Below, piece by piece: positions 6,612-15,700 of a stretch of 25,713 nt of DNA (positions are counted from its first letter, which is position 1; each line of letters starts with the position of its first letter). The DNA comes from CAYMLQ01 sp964390795 (GTDB taxonomy: Bacteria; Verrucomicrobiota; Kiritimatiellia; RFP12; UBA1067), in NCBI GenBank assembly GCA_964390795.1, contig CAYMLQ010000043.1, positions 1 to 25,713 of the forward strand, in the 5' to 3' direction. The position numbers were made by a program, and so were the translations under genes. The notes under the pieces were generated by a model that worked only from the letters and a program-made list of their open reading frames with translations, was not told the origin of the DNA and searched no databases.

Positions 6612-7412
6612 CTACTTCGCCTTGACCAGCCCGTTCTTGTGCAACAGCTCTTGAGCTTCAGCCGACAGCAGATACTCCAAGAACGCGCTGCACGCTGGAG
6701 AGGCGTCGGCCTTGTAGACCAAGAACACGGGGCGGACTAACTTGTAGCCCCCACCCATGATGTCCGCCTCCGTGCAAGAGAACCCATCCACGGTGACCGG
6801 CTTGATCTTCTCGTTGATCAAACCATGCGACAAATAGCCGATCGAGTGGGCGTCGTTGGCCACCGTTTCGCGGATCGTTCCGTTTGAATCCTGAATCAGC
6901 GCGTCGGCTGTCAACGTGATGCCGCCAATGATCTGTTCGAAGGAGGACCGCGTGCCCGACCCGGCCTCTCGCGAGATCACGGCGATCGCGTGATCCGCTC
7001 CGCCGACCTCTTTCCAGTTCTTGACCGTTCCGCTGAAAATGCCGCGCACCTGCTCCAACGTCAAAGCCTTGACCGCATTGGCCGGGTTGAGCACAACGGC
7101 AATGCCGTCGCGGGCGACCACCATGCTCTTGAGCGCCGCAGCCTCTTGGGGAAGCGCCACCAGATCCGCCATGCCAACCTGCGCCACCCCTGACAGAGCC
7201 GACTGGATGCCCAGCGCCGATCCGCCACCCTGAATGGTGATCGACACCTCGGGATGCGCGTCCATATACTGATCCGCCAGCTTCTCAGCAAACGGCTGGA
7301 AGGCCGTCGAACCGGCCAATGTGATGTTTTCGCGCCGCGGGCCGCAACCGGCCAAGAGAATGAGGGTTACTGCCAGACCAACCGAACACGCCCTACCGAA
7401 GATATTCCGCAT
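6612..7412 (-). CDS. pstS: Periplasmic phosphate-binding lipoprotein PstS
   Basis: 266 residues. The N-terminus is a lipoprotein signal peptide, RNIFGRACSVGLAVTLILLAGC, with lipobox LAGC, so Cys23 should be lipidated and the protein anchored in the periplasm. Phosphate-binding loops are visible: GSTAFQPFAEKLA near the mature N-terminus, GGGSALGIQSAL, and REAGSGTRSSFEQ in the middle. It delivers phosphate to PstC/PstA. The ATG at 7412 is preceded by GGGAGG at good spacing. As the first gene of the operon, it follows a 95-bp spacer containing a long-spaced inverted repeat. Compared with E. coli PstS (346) it is short, closer to the compact class II type. Confidence 0.95.
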   Translation of the reverse strand: MRNIFGRACSVGLAVTLILLAGCGPRRENITLAGSTAFQPFAEKLADQYMDAHPEVSITIQGGGSALGIQSALSGVAQVGMADLVALPQEAAALKSMVVARDGIAVVLNPANAVKALTLEQVRGIFSGTVKNWKEVGGADHAIAVISREAGSGTRSSFEQIIGGITLTADALIQDSNGTIRETVANDAHSIGYLSHGLINEKIKPVTVDGFSCTEADIMGGGYKLVRPVFLVYKADASPACSAFLEYLLSAEAQELLHKNGLVKAK

Positions 7413-7431
7413 TGTTTGCCTCCCGTTAAAT

Positions 7432-7513
7432 CGCTAACATTCCTAACCAAAGCCGATTTAAGCACAGAGACTGGCTTGCCGTCCACGGGTTTTGTGTTAG
7501 AATTATGTTAGCG
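7432..7513. promoter_or_regulatory. Inverted repeat upstream of pstS
   Basis: CGCTAACAT (7432-7440) and ATGTTAGCG (7505-7513) are perfect inverted copies. With small gaps the match extends to about 16 bases, adding TCCTAAC (7441-7447) and GTTAGAAT (7496-7503). The left copy also holds a tandem GTTAG-GTTAG with 9-bp period on the minus strand, just upstream of the pstS ribosome site. The right copy overlaps the hisD stop codon. It could be an operator for a Pho regulator. It is not the E. coli Pho-box sequence. Confidence 0.4.
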
Positions 7514-8812
7514 CTTTTCAAAGCGGATGGACGCGGAACGACCGTGGGCGTCGAGGCCCTCGACCTCGGCGAAAGCCTCGATCGACGCGCGCGTCTCGGC
7601 GAGGTCTTCTTCGGTGAACTCGACGAAGCTGTGGCGACGGCGGAAGTCGTCGGCCGTGAGCCCGCTGAACATCCGCGCCGCGCCGCCGGTGGGCAGCACA
7701 TGGCTGGGGCCGGCCACGAAATCGCCAGCCGCCTCAGGCGTGTACTCGCCCACAAACACCGCGCCCGCGGCCCGCACATCATTCACCCAGGAGCGCGCGT
7801 CGCGCGTCATGATCTCGAAGTGCTCGGGCGCGAAACGGTTCACCAGCTCCATGCCCTGCTTCAGGTCGGGCACGACCGCCAGCAGGATGCCTCCCTGCGC
7901 GACCACGCGCTCCACCATCGCGGCGCGCGACAGCTTGGGCGTCTGCCACGCGATCTCGTCGCACACGGCCTCGGCCAGCGTCTGGGAGTCAGTCACCAGC
8001 AGCGCCTTCTCGTGGCCACTGCCGTGCTCGGCCTGCGAGAGCAGATCCGCCGCGACCCACGCGGGGTTGGCCGAGTCGTCAGCCAGCACCGCGATCTCGC
8101 TCGGCCCCGCCACCTGATCGATGGCGACATAGCCGTAGACCTGCCGCTTCGCTGCGGTGACGTAGGCGTTGCCGGGTCCGGCGATCTTCTGCACGGGCCG
8201 CACGCTCTTCGTACCAAAGGCCATCATGCCGATCGCCTGAATGCCGCCGACTTTGTAGATCTCGGTCGCGCCCGCCAGCTTGAGGGCGTACAGCAGGACG
8301 GCGTTGACTGTCTTGTCCTTGCCGCACGGGGTGCAGGCCACGATTTCCCTGACGCCTGCCGCCTTTGCGAGGGTTACGGTCATCACCGCCGTGGAGGCCA
8401 GCGGCGCGGTGCCGCCCGGCACGTAGACGCCGACGCGGTCCATGGGGGAATAGAACTCGCCGGTATAGCCGCCGCGCGGCGTGCGCAGGTGCCACGGCTC
8501 GCGCAGGCCGGCCTCGGCGTAGCGGAGGACACGCTCATGGGCGTCCTTGACCGCGCGCTTGACGCGTGCGGGCACCGCCCGGGCTGCGGCGCTGGCCTCC
8601 GCAGGCGGAACACGCAGTTCGGAGACCTTAAGCGCGGCACCGTCGAACCGTTTGGCGGCGGCCAGCACGGCGGCGTCGCCGCGCACACGGATGTCGGCCA
8701 GCAGCTCCGCTGCGGCGGCCTCAGCCTCGGGGGCGAAGGCGGGACGGGACAGAAACGCTTCGACCGCAGCCGAAGGTTTCCTGACGGACCAGTTTAGGAT
8801 CGTGGCGTACAT
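7508..8812 (-). CDS. hisD: Histidinol dehydrogenase
   Basis: 434 residues from the ATG at 8812, chosen because AAGGAG lies 8 nt upstream; a longer reading starts in the spacer. It catalyses the last two steps of histidine synthesis, L-histidinol to L-histidine, using NAD and zinc. Visible family features are DRVGVYVPGGTAPLAST (NAD region, about 125-141), the zinc ligands in SQAEHGSGH (Gln260, His263), GDFVAGPSHVLPTGG (Asp364) and DAHGRS (His423), and the catalytic pair in FAPEHFEI (Glu330, His331). All key residues are present, so it should be active. No other his gene is adjacent. It sits alone between pstS and a small secreted protein. Confidence 0.97.
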   Translation of the reverse strand: MYATILNWSVRKPSAAVEAFLSRPAFAPEAEAAAAELLADIRVRGDAAVLAAAKRFDGAALKVSELRVPPAEASAAARAVPARVKRAVKDAHERVLRYAEAGLREPWHLRTPRGGYTGEFYSPMDRVGVYVPGGTAPLASTAVMTVTLAKAAGVREIVACTPCGKDKTVNAVLLYALKLAGATEIYKVGGIQAIGMMAFGTKSVRPVQKIAGPGNAYVTAAKRQVYGYVAIDQVAGPSEIAVLADDSANPAWVAADLLSQAEHGSGHEKALLVTDSQTLAEAVCDEIAWQTPKLSRAAMVERVVAQGGILLAVVPDLKQGMELVNRFAPEHFEIMTRDARSWVNDVRAAGAVFVGEYTPEAAGDFVAGPSHVLPTGGAARMFSGLTADDFRRRHSFVEFTEEDLAETRASIEAFAEVEGLDAHGRSASIRFEKR

Positions 8813-8843
8813 CGCGTGCTCCTTTTTGTTAAAGCAGAAAGGC

Positions 8844-8869
8844 TCATCAGGTTCTCTCAAACCTCATGA
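8844..8869. other. Small dyad upstream of hisD
   Basis: TCATCAGGTT (8844-8853) pairs with AACCTCATGA (8860-8869) apart from one C/C mismatch, with a 6-nt loop. It lies in the 5' leader region of hisD, about 32 bp before its start. There is no T run for a terminator and no recognisable attenuator peptide. It could be an operator or an mRNA hairpin. Confidence 0.3.
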
Positions 8870-8904
8870 ACCTTTGAATCTCGGTGTGCGAGCGCATCGG
8901 CGGA

Positions 8905-9513
8905 TCAGTGGGCCGGCTTCTTCTCTTCTTTCTTGGGCTCTTCCTTCTTCTTCTCGTCCTTCTTGGGCTCTTCCTTCTTCTCGTCCGCCATCGCGAACCC
9001 GAAACCCGGCACAGGGCGCCCGAGCTTGTCAGCCATCTTCTTGGAGATCATCGCGAAGGCGTCATTGAACGCCTTGACACGCGCCTCTTCCTTGGCGATA
9101 TCTTCCTCTTTGGGCTTGGCCTGCTTGTTCTTCTTTTCTTCTTTCGCAAGCTCCTCGATCTGCTTGTCGCTCGCACGCTCCTCGATCTGAGAGAGCTTCT
9201 TGTCCGCTTTCTCGCGATCCGTGAAATCCGCGCCGAGCTTTTTGGCCGAACGCACCTTGATGCGGTTGCCCTGGAACGGGAGCTTGTTGTCCTTATTGGC
9301 GTCCCATTCCTTCTTGCTTTCAGCCGCCGCCGGACCGAACGCCGCCGTCTCCTCTTTGATCGCCTTCAGCAGCGCGGCAAACTCCTCGCGGGTCTGCACC
9401 TCATAACCGACCTGCCCCTGCATGTCCGTGATCTGGACGATGCTCACCGTCTCCGCACGCACCCAACCGGCCAGCCCCAGAAGGGCGATTGTCAATAATG
9501 CCGCTCTTTTCAT
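8905..9513 (-). CDS. Secreted Lys/Glu-rich protein of unknown function
   Basis: 202 residues from the ATG at 9513, preceded by GGAGGTG at ideal spacing; a GTG five codons earlier is part of that ribosome site. The N-terminus KRAALLTIALLGLAGWVRA is a cleavable signal peptide, probably cut after VRA. The mature part has a short ordered-looking region (VSIVQITDMQGQVGYEVQTREEF and LPFQGNRIKVRSAKKLG). A long charged stretch rich in Lys, Glu and Ala follows (about 90-150), probably coiled coil or disordered. It ends in repeats of EEPKK/EKK. I do not recognise a domain. It has its own candidate promoter and lies alone between hisD and the helicase gene. It is probably periplasmic. Confidence 0.75.
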   Translation of the reverse strand: MKRAALLTIALLGLAGWVRAETVSIVQITDMQGQVGYEVQTREEFAALLKAIKEETAAFGPAAAESKKEWDANKDNKLPFQGNRIKVRSAKKLGADFTDREKADKKLSQIEERASDKQIEELAKEEKKNKQAKPKEEDIAKEEARVKAFNDAFAMISKKMADKLGRPVPGFGFAMADEKKEEPKKDEKKKEEPKKEEKKPAH

Positions 9514-9541
9514 ATCAGTCACCTCCACTCAAATAAGATCC

Positions 9542-9547
9542 ATTATA
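9542..9547 (-). promoter_or_regulatory. -10 box for the secreted protein gene
   Basis: A perfect TATAAT lies on the minus strand 28 bp before the ATG at 9513, in the short spacer after the helicase gene. The matching -35 is weak (TTTTCC at 17 bp), inside a small hairpin CGGCGC-TTTTCC-GCGCCG. Confidence 0.45.
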
Positions 9548-9586
9548 CCCAATCGTACCGGCGCGGAAAAGCGCCGAGTGCCTTCT

Positions 9587-11716
9587 TTATTTTGAACCTT
9601 GTCCGGGAACCCAATCTTCCGAAAACCGCGGACGCCTCGCTGCCGCCGGACTCTGAGCCGGCGCTGGCGCGTGTTGCGGCTCGCGGGGGCGCTCGGCGGG
9701 CGCATGCTGCGGCTCGCGGGGGCGTTCGGCAGGCGCATGCGGGCGTTCGGCAACTGGCCTCGGCTGCTGCACCGGTTCCACTGGGCGGTGCGCCGCAGGA
9801 GGAGGAGGCGCAACGGGAGCTGGGGCTGACACCGGCGGCAGCAGCTCGCCATGCGGCTGCGGGAGCGGCGCTGCGGGCTCTTCGCGCGGTGCCGGGGCAG
9901 GGCCGCGGGGACGCTCATCGCGCGCTTCCGGACCGCGGGGACGCTCATCGCGGTCTGTGTGGACGGGGCGGTCGCGATGGGCGCGCGGCACTTCTGGCAT
10001 CTTCGTCAACAAAGGGTCGTCGTGCGTCAGAACCGTACACTTCAGCTCCTCGCCGATGTACTTCTCGATGCCGGGGATGATGAACGACTCGTCTTCGTCG
10101 GCGAAGGAGATGGCGGTGCCGCTCGCGCCCGCACGCCCGGTGCGTCCGATGCGGTGGACATAATCCTCCGGCTCGTACGGGAAGTCGAAATTGATGACGA
10201 ACCCGATGTCATCCACATGCAGTCCCCTGCCGGCCACGTCGGTCGCCACCACGATGCGCACCTTGCCTTCGCGGAAGTCTTCCAGCACGCGCAGGCGGCG
10301 GTTCTGGTTGACATCCCCGCTGAGCATCTCGCAGCGGATGCCGCGGCGCGTCAGGCTGTCCGCCACGTCTTCGGTCGTGTTGCGGCGGTTGCAGAAGATG
10401 AGCATGCGCGAATCGGGATACTGCTGGATCTGGTTGTAGAGCACCGTGAACTTTTCGCGTGCGGTGACCACGTAGACGATCTGCTTGACCGACTTGGTGG
10501 TGACCTGCTCGCACTCGGTCTCGACGCGCACCGGCGCCTCCATCCACTGCATGGCGAGCTTCATCACATCGTCGGTGAGCGTGGCGCTGTAGAGCATGGT
10601 GCCGCGCTTCTCCTTCGGCGGCAGCCGGTTGATGATCGACCTCACGTCGGGAATGAAGCCCATGTCCAGCATGCGGTCAGCCTCGTCGATCACCAGCGTG
10701 TCGACTTTGGAAAGGTCAACCACGCGCGAGCGCACGAAGTCGAGGAGCCGGCCCGGCGTAGCCACCAGCAGGTCGACCGGCGCGTCCATCACCTCGCGCT
10801 TCTGCCGGTCGTAGTCCATGCCGCCGTAAACCGCGAGCGAGCGCAGGCCGCAGTACTTGCCGAGCGCGGCCGCGTCCTTGCAGATCTGGATGACGAGTTC
10901 GCGCGTCGGCGCGATGACCAGCGCGCGCGGCGCGCCGCCCTGCTCCTGCCGCGACTCGGGGCTGCGCAGGTAGCGCGTCAGGATCGCCACGAGGAACGCG
11001 GCAGTCTTGCCGGTGCCGGTCTGGGCCTTGCCCGTCACGTTTTTGCCGGCCAGCGCGAATTCGAGGCTCTGCGCCTGAATCGGCGTGCAGTACTGAAACC
11101 CCATGTCGGCCACCGCATGCAGAAGCTCGGTCGGCAGGTCAAAATCCTGAAAGCGCTTCTTGCCTTCGGCCGGCGGCACCTGATACTGGTCTACGGACCA
11201 CGCGGCATGCTCGTCGCGGCGCTTGGCCACTTCCGAATCGGCCACAGCGCCGCCCGGACGCCGGGTCGCGGGATCCGAATGCGGGCGCTCCTCACCCTGG
11301 CCGCGTCCGGAACGCGGCGGTCTGGAAGGGGGGCGGGCGACCGGGCGGGCCGCGGCGCCTGCGGCCGCAGGAGCGGGCCGGTCCGAGCGGGCCTGATCGC
11401 GCTGCGGCCCTCTGTCCCGGGAGTCCCGGTTCGGGCGTCCGTCGGGACGCGAACCTGCGCGAGCATGCTCTCCGCGGGAACCCTCGCCTGCGGGGCGATC
11501 CCTGCGCGGCTCGCGCGTGCGGTCGTCGAACCCGCGCTTGGGCGCGGCTCCGGCTCTCGCGGCCGACGCGGGGCCGTGTCCGTGCTGCGGCCGTGCCGGC
11601 GCTGAAGCGTCCTGAGCGGTTTTTTTTGCCGGCCCTGCTTTCGCGGCCGGGTGGCTAGCGGCTGAGGTTTTCCCGAGCAGCCGGTTGGCGAGTTTTTTGA
11701 TGAGACTCAATGGCAT
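9587..11716 (-). CDS. DEAD-box ATP-dependent RNA helicase with long disordered tails
   Basis: 709 residues. The helicase core occupies about 188-545 with every motif present: Q motif (FQDFDLP to PIQAQ), AQTGTGKT (231-238), PTREL (270-274), TPGR (320-323), DEAD (344-347), SAT (377-379), FCNRR, ATDVAGRGL (491-499), and HRIGRTGR (521-528). It should unwind short RNA duplexes in mRNA decay or ribosome assembly; it resembles the RhlE/RhlB/CsdA group without a clear assignment. The N-terminal ~185 residues (Arg/Pro/Ala/Gly) and the C-terminal ~140 (Pro/Ala/Arg, two copies of HAPAERPREPQ) are low complexity, as in helicases that bind RNA or condense. It follows the rpsI terminator, so it probably has its own promoter. 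Confidence 0.95.
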   Translation of the reverse strand: MPLSLIKKLANRLLGKTSAASHPAAKAGPAKKTAQDASAPARPQHGHGPASAARAGAAPKRGFDDRTREPRRDRPAGEGSRGEHARAGSRPDGRPNRDSRDRGPQRDQARSDRPAPAAAGAAARPVARPPSRPPRSGRGQGEERPHSDPATRRPGGAVADSEVAKRRDEHAAWSVDQYQVPPAEGKKRFQDFDLPTELLHAVADMGFQYCTPIQAQSLEFALAGKNVTGKAQTGTGKTAAFLVAILTRYLRSPESRQEQGGAPRALVIAPTRELVIQICKDAAALGKYCGLRSLAVYGGMDYDRQKREVMDAPVDLLVATPGRLLDFVRSRVVDLSKVDTLVIDEADRMLDMGFIPDVRSIINRLPPKEKRGTMLYSATLTDDVMKLAMQWMEAPVRVETECEQVTTKSVKQIVYVVTAREKFTVLYNQIQQYPDSRMLIFCNRRNTTEDVADSLTRRGIRCEMLSGDVNQNRRLRVLEDFREGKVRIVVATDVAGRGLHVDDIGFVINFDFPYEPEDYVHRIGRTGRAGASGTAISFADEDESFIIPGIEKYIGEELKCTVLTHDDPLLTKMPEVPRAHRDRPVHTDRDERPRGPEARDERPRGPAPAPREEPAAPLPQPHGELLPPVSAPAPVAPPPPAAHRPVEPVQQPRPVAERPHAPAERPREPQHAPAERPREPQHAPAPAQSPAAARRPRFSEDWVPGQGSK
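9671..9738 (-). repeat. 33-bp tandem repeat inside the helicase tail
   Basis: Two adjacent ~33-bp units, each reading TGCGGCTCGCGGGGGCG on the plus strand, encode two copies of the 11-residue HAPAERPREPQ block in the disordered C-terminus. Confidence 0.6.
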
Positions 11717-11731
11717 AAATTTTCGACCCTA

Positions 11732-11769
11732 TAAAAAACAAAAGGCGGACACCCGGGAGAGGCGCCCGC
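11732..11769 (-). terminator. Rho-independent terminator of rplM-rpsI
   Basis: On the minus strand GCGGGCGCC (11769-11761) pairs with GGTGTCCGC (11753-11745), using two G-T pairs, around a 7-nt loop. It is followed by CTTTTGTTTTTTAT. It begins about 30 bp after the rpsI stop and ends just before the helicase gene. Confidence 0.7.
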
Positions 11770-11799
11770 ACATTCGACAGGATGTGAAGAATCAAACGA

Positions 11800-12192
11800 C
11801 TAGCGCTTCGAGAACTGGAAGCGCTTGCGGGCGCCAGGCTGACCCGGCTTTTTGCGCTCCTTCATACGGGAGTCGCGTGTCAGGCACCCCGCCTTCTTGA
11901 GCACCTCGCGCAGATTCGCATCCGATGCCACCAGCGCGCGGGACAAGCCGTGCCGGATCGCTCCGGACTGGCCGCTGATACCGCCGCCGTTGGCCGAAAC
12001 CAACACGTCAAACTTTCCATCCAAGCCGGTGAGGGCCAGAGGCTGGCGCAGATATTGGCGCAGCGCCTCGCTCGGGATGTACTTCTCAATCTCCACGTCG
12101 TTCACAAGCCACTTGCCTGCGCCCGCGATCAGGCGAACACGCGCGACCGCCGTTTTCCTCCGGCCTGTGCCCGCTGCAATTTCTTTAACCAT
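11800..12192 (-). CDS. rpsI: 30S ribosomal protein S9
   Basis: 130 residues, the normal length. Family marks are TGRRKTAVARVRLIAGAG at the N-terminus, the VSANGGGISGQSGAIRHGLSRAL core, LTRDSRMKERKKPG, and the basic C-terminal tail ending FQFSKR, which reaches the tRNA in the P site. The protein is part of the small-subunit head. It lies 30 bp downstream of rplM, the pairing conserved across bacteria, and is followed by a terminator. Confidence 0.98.
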   Translation of the reverse strand: MVKEIAAGTGRRKTAVARVRLIAGAGKWLVNDVEIEKYIPSEALRQYLRQPLALTGLDGKFDVLVSANGGGISGQSGAIRHGLSRALVASDANLREVLKKAGCLTRDSRMKERKKPGQPGARKRFQFSKR

Positions 12193-12222
12193 CTTCTACC
12201 TTCTTCCTTAGAAAAACAGAAC

Positions 12223-12654
12223 TCAATACGCCGCTACGACAGGATTCTGCGCCGCGTGCGGATGCTCCGAACTGCGGTAGACCCTGATGCGCGTCATCAT
12301 CTTACGGCTGATCGTGTTCTTGGGCAACATACCCCAAACCGCCTCAAGAATCACGCGGTCAGGGTGTTTCTCCAACATGGTCTGCGCCGTGAACGTTTTG
12401 AGGCCGCCGCGCCAGCCGGAGTACCGCTGATACTCCTTCTGCTCGAGTTTGCGACCGGTCAGGCGAATCTTCTCCGCATTGACCACAACCACAAAATCGC
12501 CCTGATCCACGCTGGGATCATAGGTCGGACGATTTTTGCCACGCAACGTGTTGGCGATGTTCACAGCCAAACGCCCGAGCGGTTTGTCTGTCGCATCAAC
12601 CAGTTGCCAACTGCGGGCCGTACCGGGATTCTTGGGAATAAACGTCTTCATCAT
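12223..12654 (-). CDS. rplM: 50S ribosomal protein L13
   Basis: 143 residues. Family marks include LGRLAVNIANTLRGKNRPTY, GDFVVVVNAEKIRLTGRKLE, the HSGY-like RYSGWRGGLK, and WGMLPKN followed by RVYRSSEHPHAAQNP. L13 is an early-binding 23S rRNA protein of the large subunit. Two ATG codons stand in tandem at 12654 and 12651; either could start. A candidate promoter lies just upstream, separating this pair from the gspD end, so it is probably transcribed independently of the secretion operon. Confidence 0.98.
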   Translation of the reverse strand: MMKTFIPKNPGTARSWQLVDATDKPLGRLAVNIANTLRGKNRPTYDPSVDQGDFVVVVNAEKIRLTGRKLEQKEYQRYSGWRGGLKTFTAQTMLEKHPDRVILEAVWGMLPKNTISRKMMTRIRVYRSSEHPHAAQNPVVAAY

Positions 12655-12696
12655 GATAAAACCTGTCTCTTCCTTCTACGCGAAAAATGGTTTTGT

Positions 12697-12725
12697 AGAT
12701 TAACCCATCGTTCGTGAACTGTCAA
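12697..12725 (-). promoter_or_regulatory. Promoter of rplM-rpsI
   Basis: On the minus strand a perfect TTGACA (12725-12720) is followed after 17 bp by TAATCT (12702-12697). The start of transcription would fall near 12690, leaving a ~35-nt leader. Confidence 0.55.
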
Positions 12726-12740
12726 CTGCCAACTTTGGAT

Positions 12741-15700
12741 TTAATAGATTTTCCACCAGGGCTTCCGTGGCTCCTCGATTGCGGGCGGAACCGGCTCCTC
12801 GATTGCGGGCGGAAGCGACTCCTCTCCCTCCCCCTTCGCAGGCGGCTGGCCGTTCTCATCCCAATCCTTGGGCTTCAGCACCTCGACGGTCTCCTCCACC
12901 CGCAGCGTGCCGGCCGGGGGACGGGGGCCGGCCTTGCTCAGGTTCTCCGCATGGACACGCTCCGCATCGACCTTAACCTCAAGTTCGTTCACCTTCTCCA
13001 GCTTCTCGCTGTAACCGCGCCAGGCCTTCTCCAGGGCTTTCTTCTGTGCCAGCCGGTCTTTCATCTCGCTGTCCGAGACCGGGTCGGCGAGCTTGCTGTC
13101 CGACCAGCCCTTTGTCCAGATGTCGGTCGCGTTGATGTAGTCCTTGCGGCGGCGGGCCTCGCGGGACATATCCTCTGGCGTCTTGATCACGTAGGGCGTC
13201 AGGAACACGAGCAACTCCGAACGGGCCTCTGACGATTTGACCGAGCCGAAGAGGTACTTGCCGATATACGGGATGTCCTTGAGGATTGGAATCCCCGACT
13301 CACTGTTGCTCTTGGCTGTCTTCACGAGCCCCCCCAAGATCACCGTCTCGCCATTCGCAACCGACACGTCCGCGCTCAGCTTGCGCGACGTCACGGTCGG
13401 CCATTCCTGGCCATTGATCGTCTGCGACCCCAAAACATCCTCAAACGTCTCGTCGACGGTCAGAACGACATTGCCGTTCGGGCTGATGCGCGGCGTCACC
13501 TTCACGGTCAGGCCCACGTCGCGCTGCTCGATGTCCGGCTCGTAACCGCCGCCGCCATAGCCGCCGGCACCGCCATAGCTTGAGCCGCTGCTGTAACCCA
13601 TGTAGCGCATGCCCTTGTACATGTACTTGGTCTCGGTCGCCTCAATGCTCGCCTCCTTGTTATCCACTGTCAGGAGGACGGGCGACGACAACACTTTCGC
13701 GCTGTTATCGGTTTTCGCGGCTTTGATGATCACATCCAGCCGCAGGTTGTCGATCGTGAACAGGTATTCCAAACCCGGCGCGCCCGAGGTGACCACCCCG
13801 GCGGCATTCGACGCCGCGGCGAAGATAGCCTGGTTGAAGAGGTTCTGCGGCGTCTGGTTCCCGCCGCCGCCGCCGGAGCCATACCGGTAGTTGCTGCTCC
13901 CGTCCGTGTAGCCGACAATGGTTTTCACAGCCTGGCCTTGCGCATTTATAATATCTTTGTAGATCGGTATCCCGCCGGCCGGGCTCGGCTTCACGCGCCG
14001 GACCCAGTCGAGGCCCGTCTCCAGCGTATCCCCTAGGGCGACCTCCAGCGCCACCGTCTCGATCAGCACCTGGGCGAGCTGGATATCCATGCCTTTGATA
14101 ATCTCTTTGATGGCCGCCAGGTCAGCCCCGCTGCCCATCATCACGAGCGCGTTGGTGCGCTTGTCAGCCAGAATCTTGATATTGTCCTTGCTGAGCTGCC
14201 CCAGCTTGCTCTTGCCCGCCTCGCCAACCACCGCTTCGGCACGGGCGCTGCTCTTCGCCGCGACCGCCTCCGCGAGGGTCGTGCTCTTCGCAGGCGGCTC
14301 ATAGGAGGGTCCACCCGGAGGCGACCCTGACTTCGGGGTCGCGTCTTTGCCTTTGGTCGCCGCACCGGTAGGCGTCTTTTCGTCTTTCTTGCTGCTTGCG
14401 TTGCCGATCAGGTCGTTCAGCATGGAGGCGACATCCTCGGCGTCCGCGAACTCCAGGCGCTGCACCTCGACCTTGACGTCCGGGGTGGTCTCGATGTCCA
14501 GCACGTCGATGATCTTGTCGAAGAAGGCCATGTTGTCCTCGCGCGTGATGATGATGAGCTGGTTGGTACGCTCGTCCGCGAGGATCTGCACCGTGCCTCG
14601 GATCATCCCGCGCTCCGCATCGCTCACCAGCGCCTCCAGCGTCTCGTTCGCGGCCACCGCAGCCGGCGGCGGAGGCAAGCCGAACCGCAACAACGGCGAC
14701 GTAGGCCGGGGTGTCAGGGCAGGCGCGGACGTCTGACGCGTGGTGCCCGGCGCACCCGCCGTTTTAGCCGTGATCTCCTCCTTGGCCTGCTTCTGCTGCT
14801 GCTGCGAATCGTCAGTCAGTTTTCGAATGTACGTCTCGATGTCTTTGGCCTTGGCGAAACGGATGACCTTGTAGAAGACTTTCTCCTGAATCAGCACCGG
14901 CTGGTCGATGAACTTGATGATCTCCAGGATGCGGTTGATGTTCTCCTGCGTGTCCGTCACGAGGATGCTGTTGGTGCGTTCGAAGACCTGAAACTGGCCT
15001 TCGGGTTTTTTCAGGAACATCTCCAGCACCTTCTGCATCTGCGCGTCGGCAGCCATCAGCGCTTTGAGCTGGATCATCTGGCTCAGCACTTTGCCTTTTT
15101 CGGGAATCCCCGCCTCCGGCAGATCCATGCCGATCTTAATGCCGGCCGTGCGCACGGTCTGGCGGGCCAGCACCCGCATGAATTTCTCGCCGAAGGGCTC
15201 CAGCACGAGGCCGTGCATAATCAGCACCGCCTCGATCGCCTCAAGGTATTCGTCGCGCGTGAATTGGGGGTTTTCGTGACAGACGATCGTAATCTCGGCT
15301 TTGATCGCGAGCGCTTCAGGCGTCCAAAGCGGCGTCTTTTCGACCACGTCGCAATAGGCCTTCACAACATTCTCGACCGGCGATTTATTAAACTTCATTG
15401 CGGGCATCGTGGTCTTCGACTTGGCTGAGCCGTCCGCATTGGTCAGCGAGGTCCCCGAGGCGGCGGCCTCCGTTGAAAAGGAGGCGGGGTCGGCCGGCAG
15501 GGCCGTGTTGCGCCGATTCAGAACAGACTGAGCCAGACGCGCAGCCGGAGATCCGGACGCGGGCGCAGGGCCCGCCATCCGCTGCCTGGCCAGCGATGCG
15601 GGCGGCCGCACCAGCGCAGCAGGCTGTGCGGGTTCGGCGGGCGCGGGTATCGCCGCAGGTTCGGCAGCCACCGGCGCGGCCTCCGGCTGGGGCGCGGGCG

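Noticed and set aside
9551..9575. CGGCGC-TTTTCC-GCGCCG hairpin as terminator of the helicase gene
   Set aside because: The stem is followed by GTACGATTGGG, not a T run, and it overlaps the next promoter region.
9851..11605. Long plus-strand ORF opposite the helicase gene
   Set aside because: It is an antisense shadow produced by GC-rich codon bias; the minus strand carries all DEAD-box motifs.
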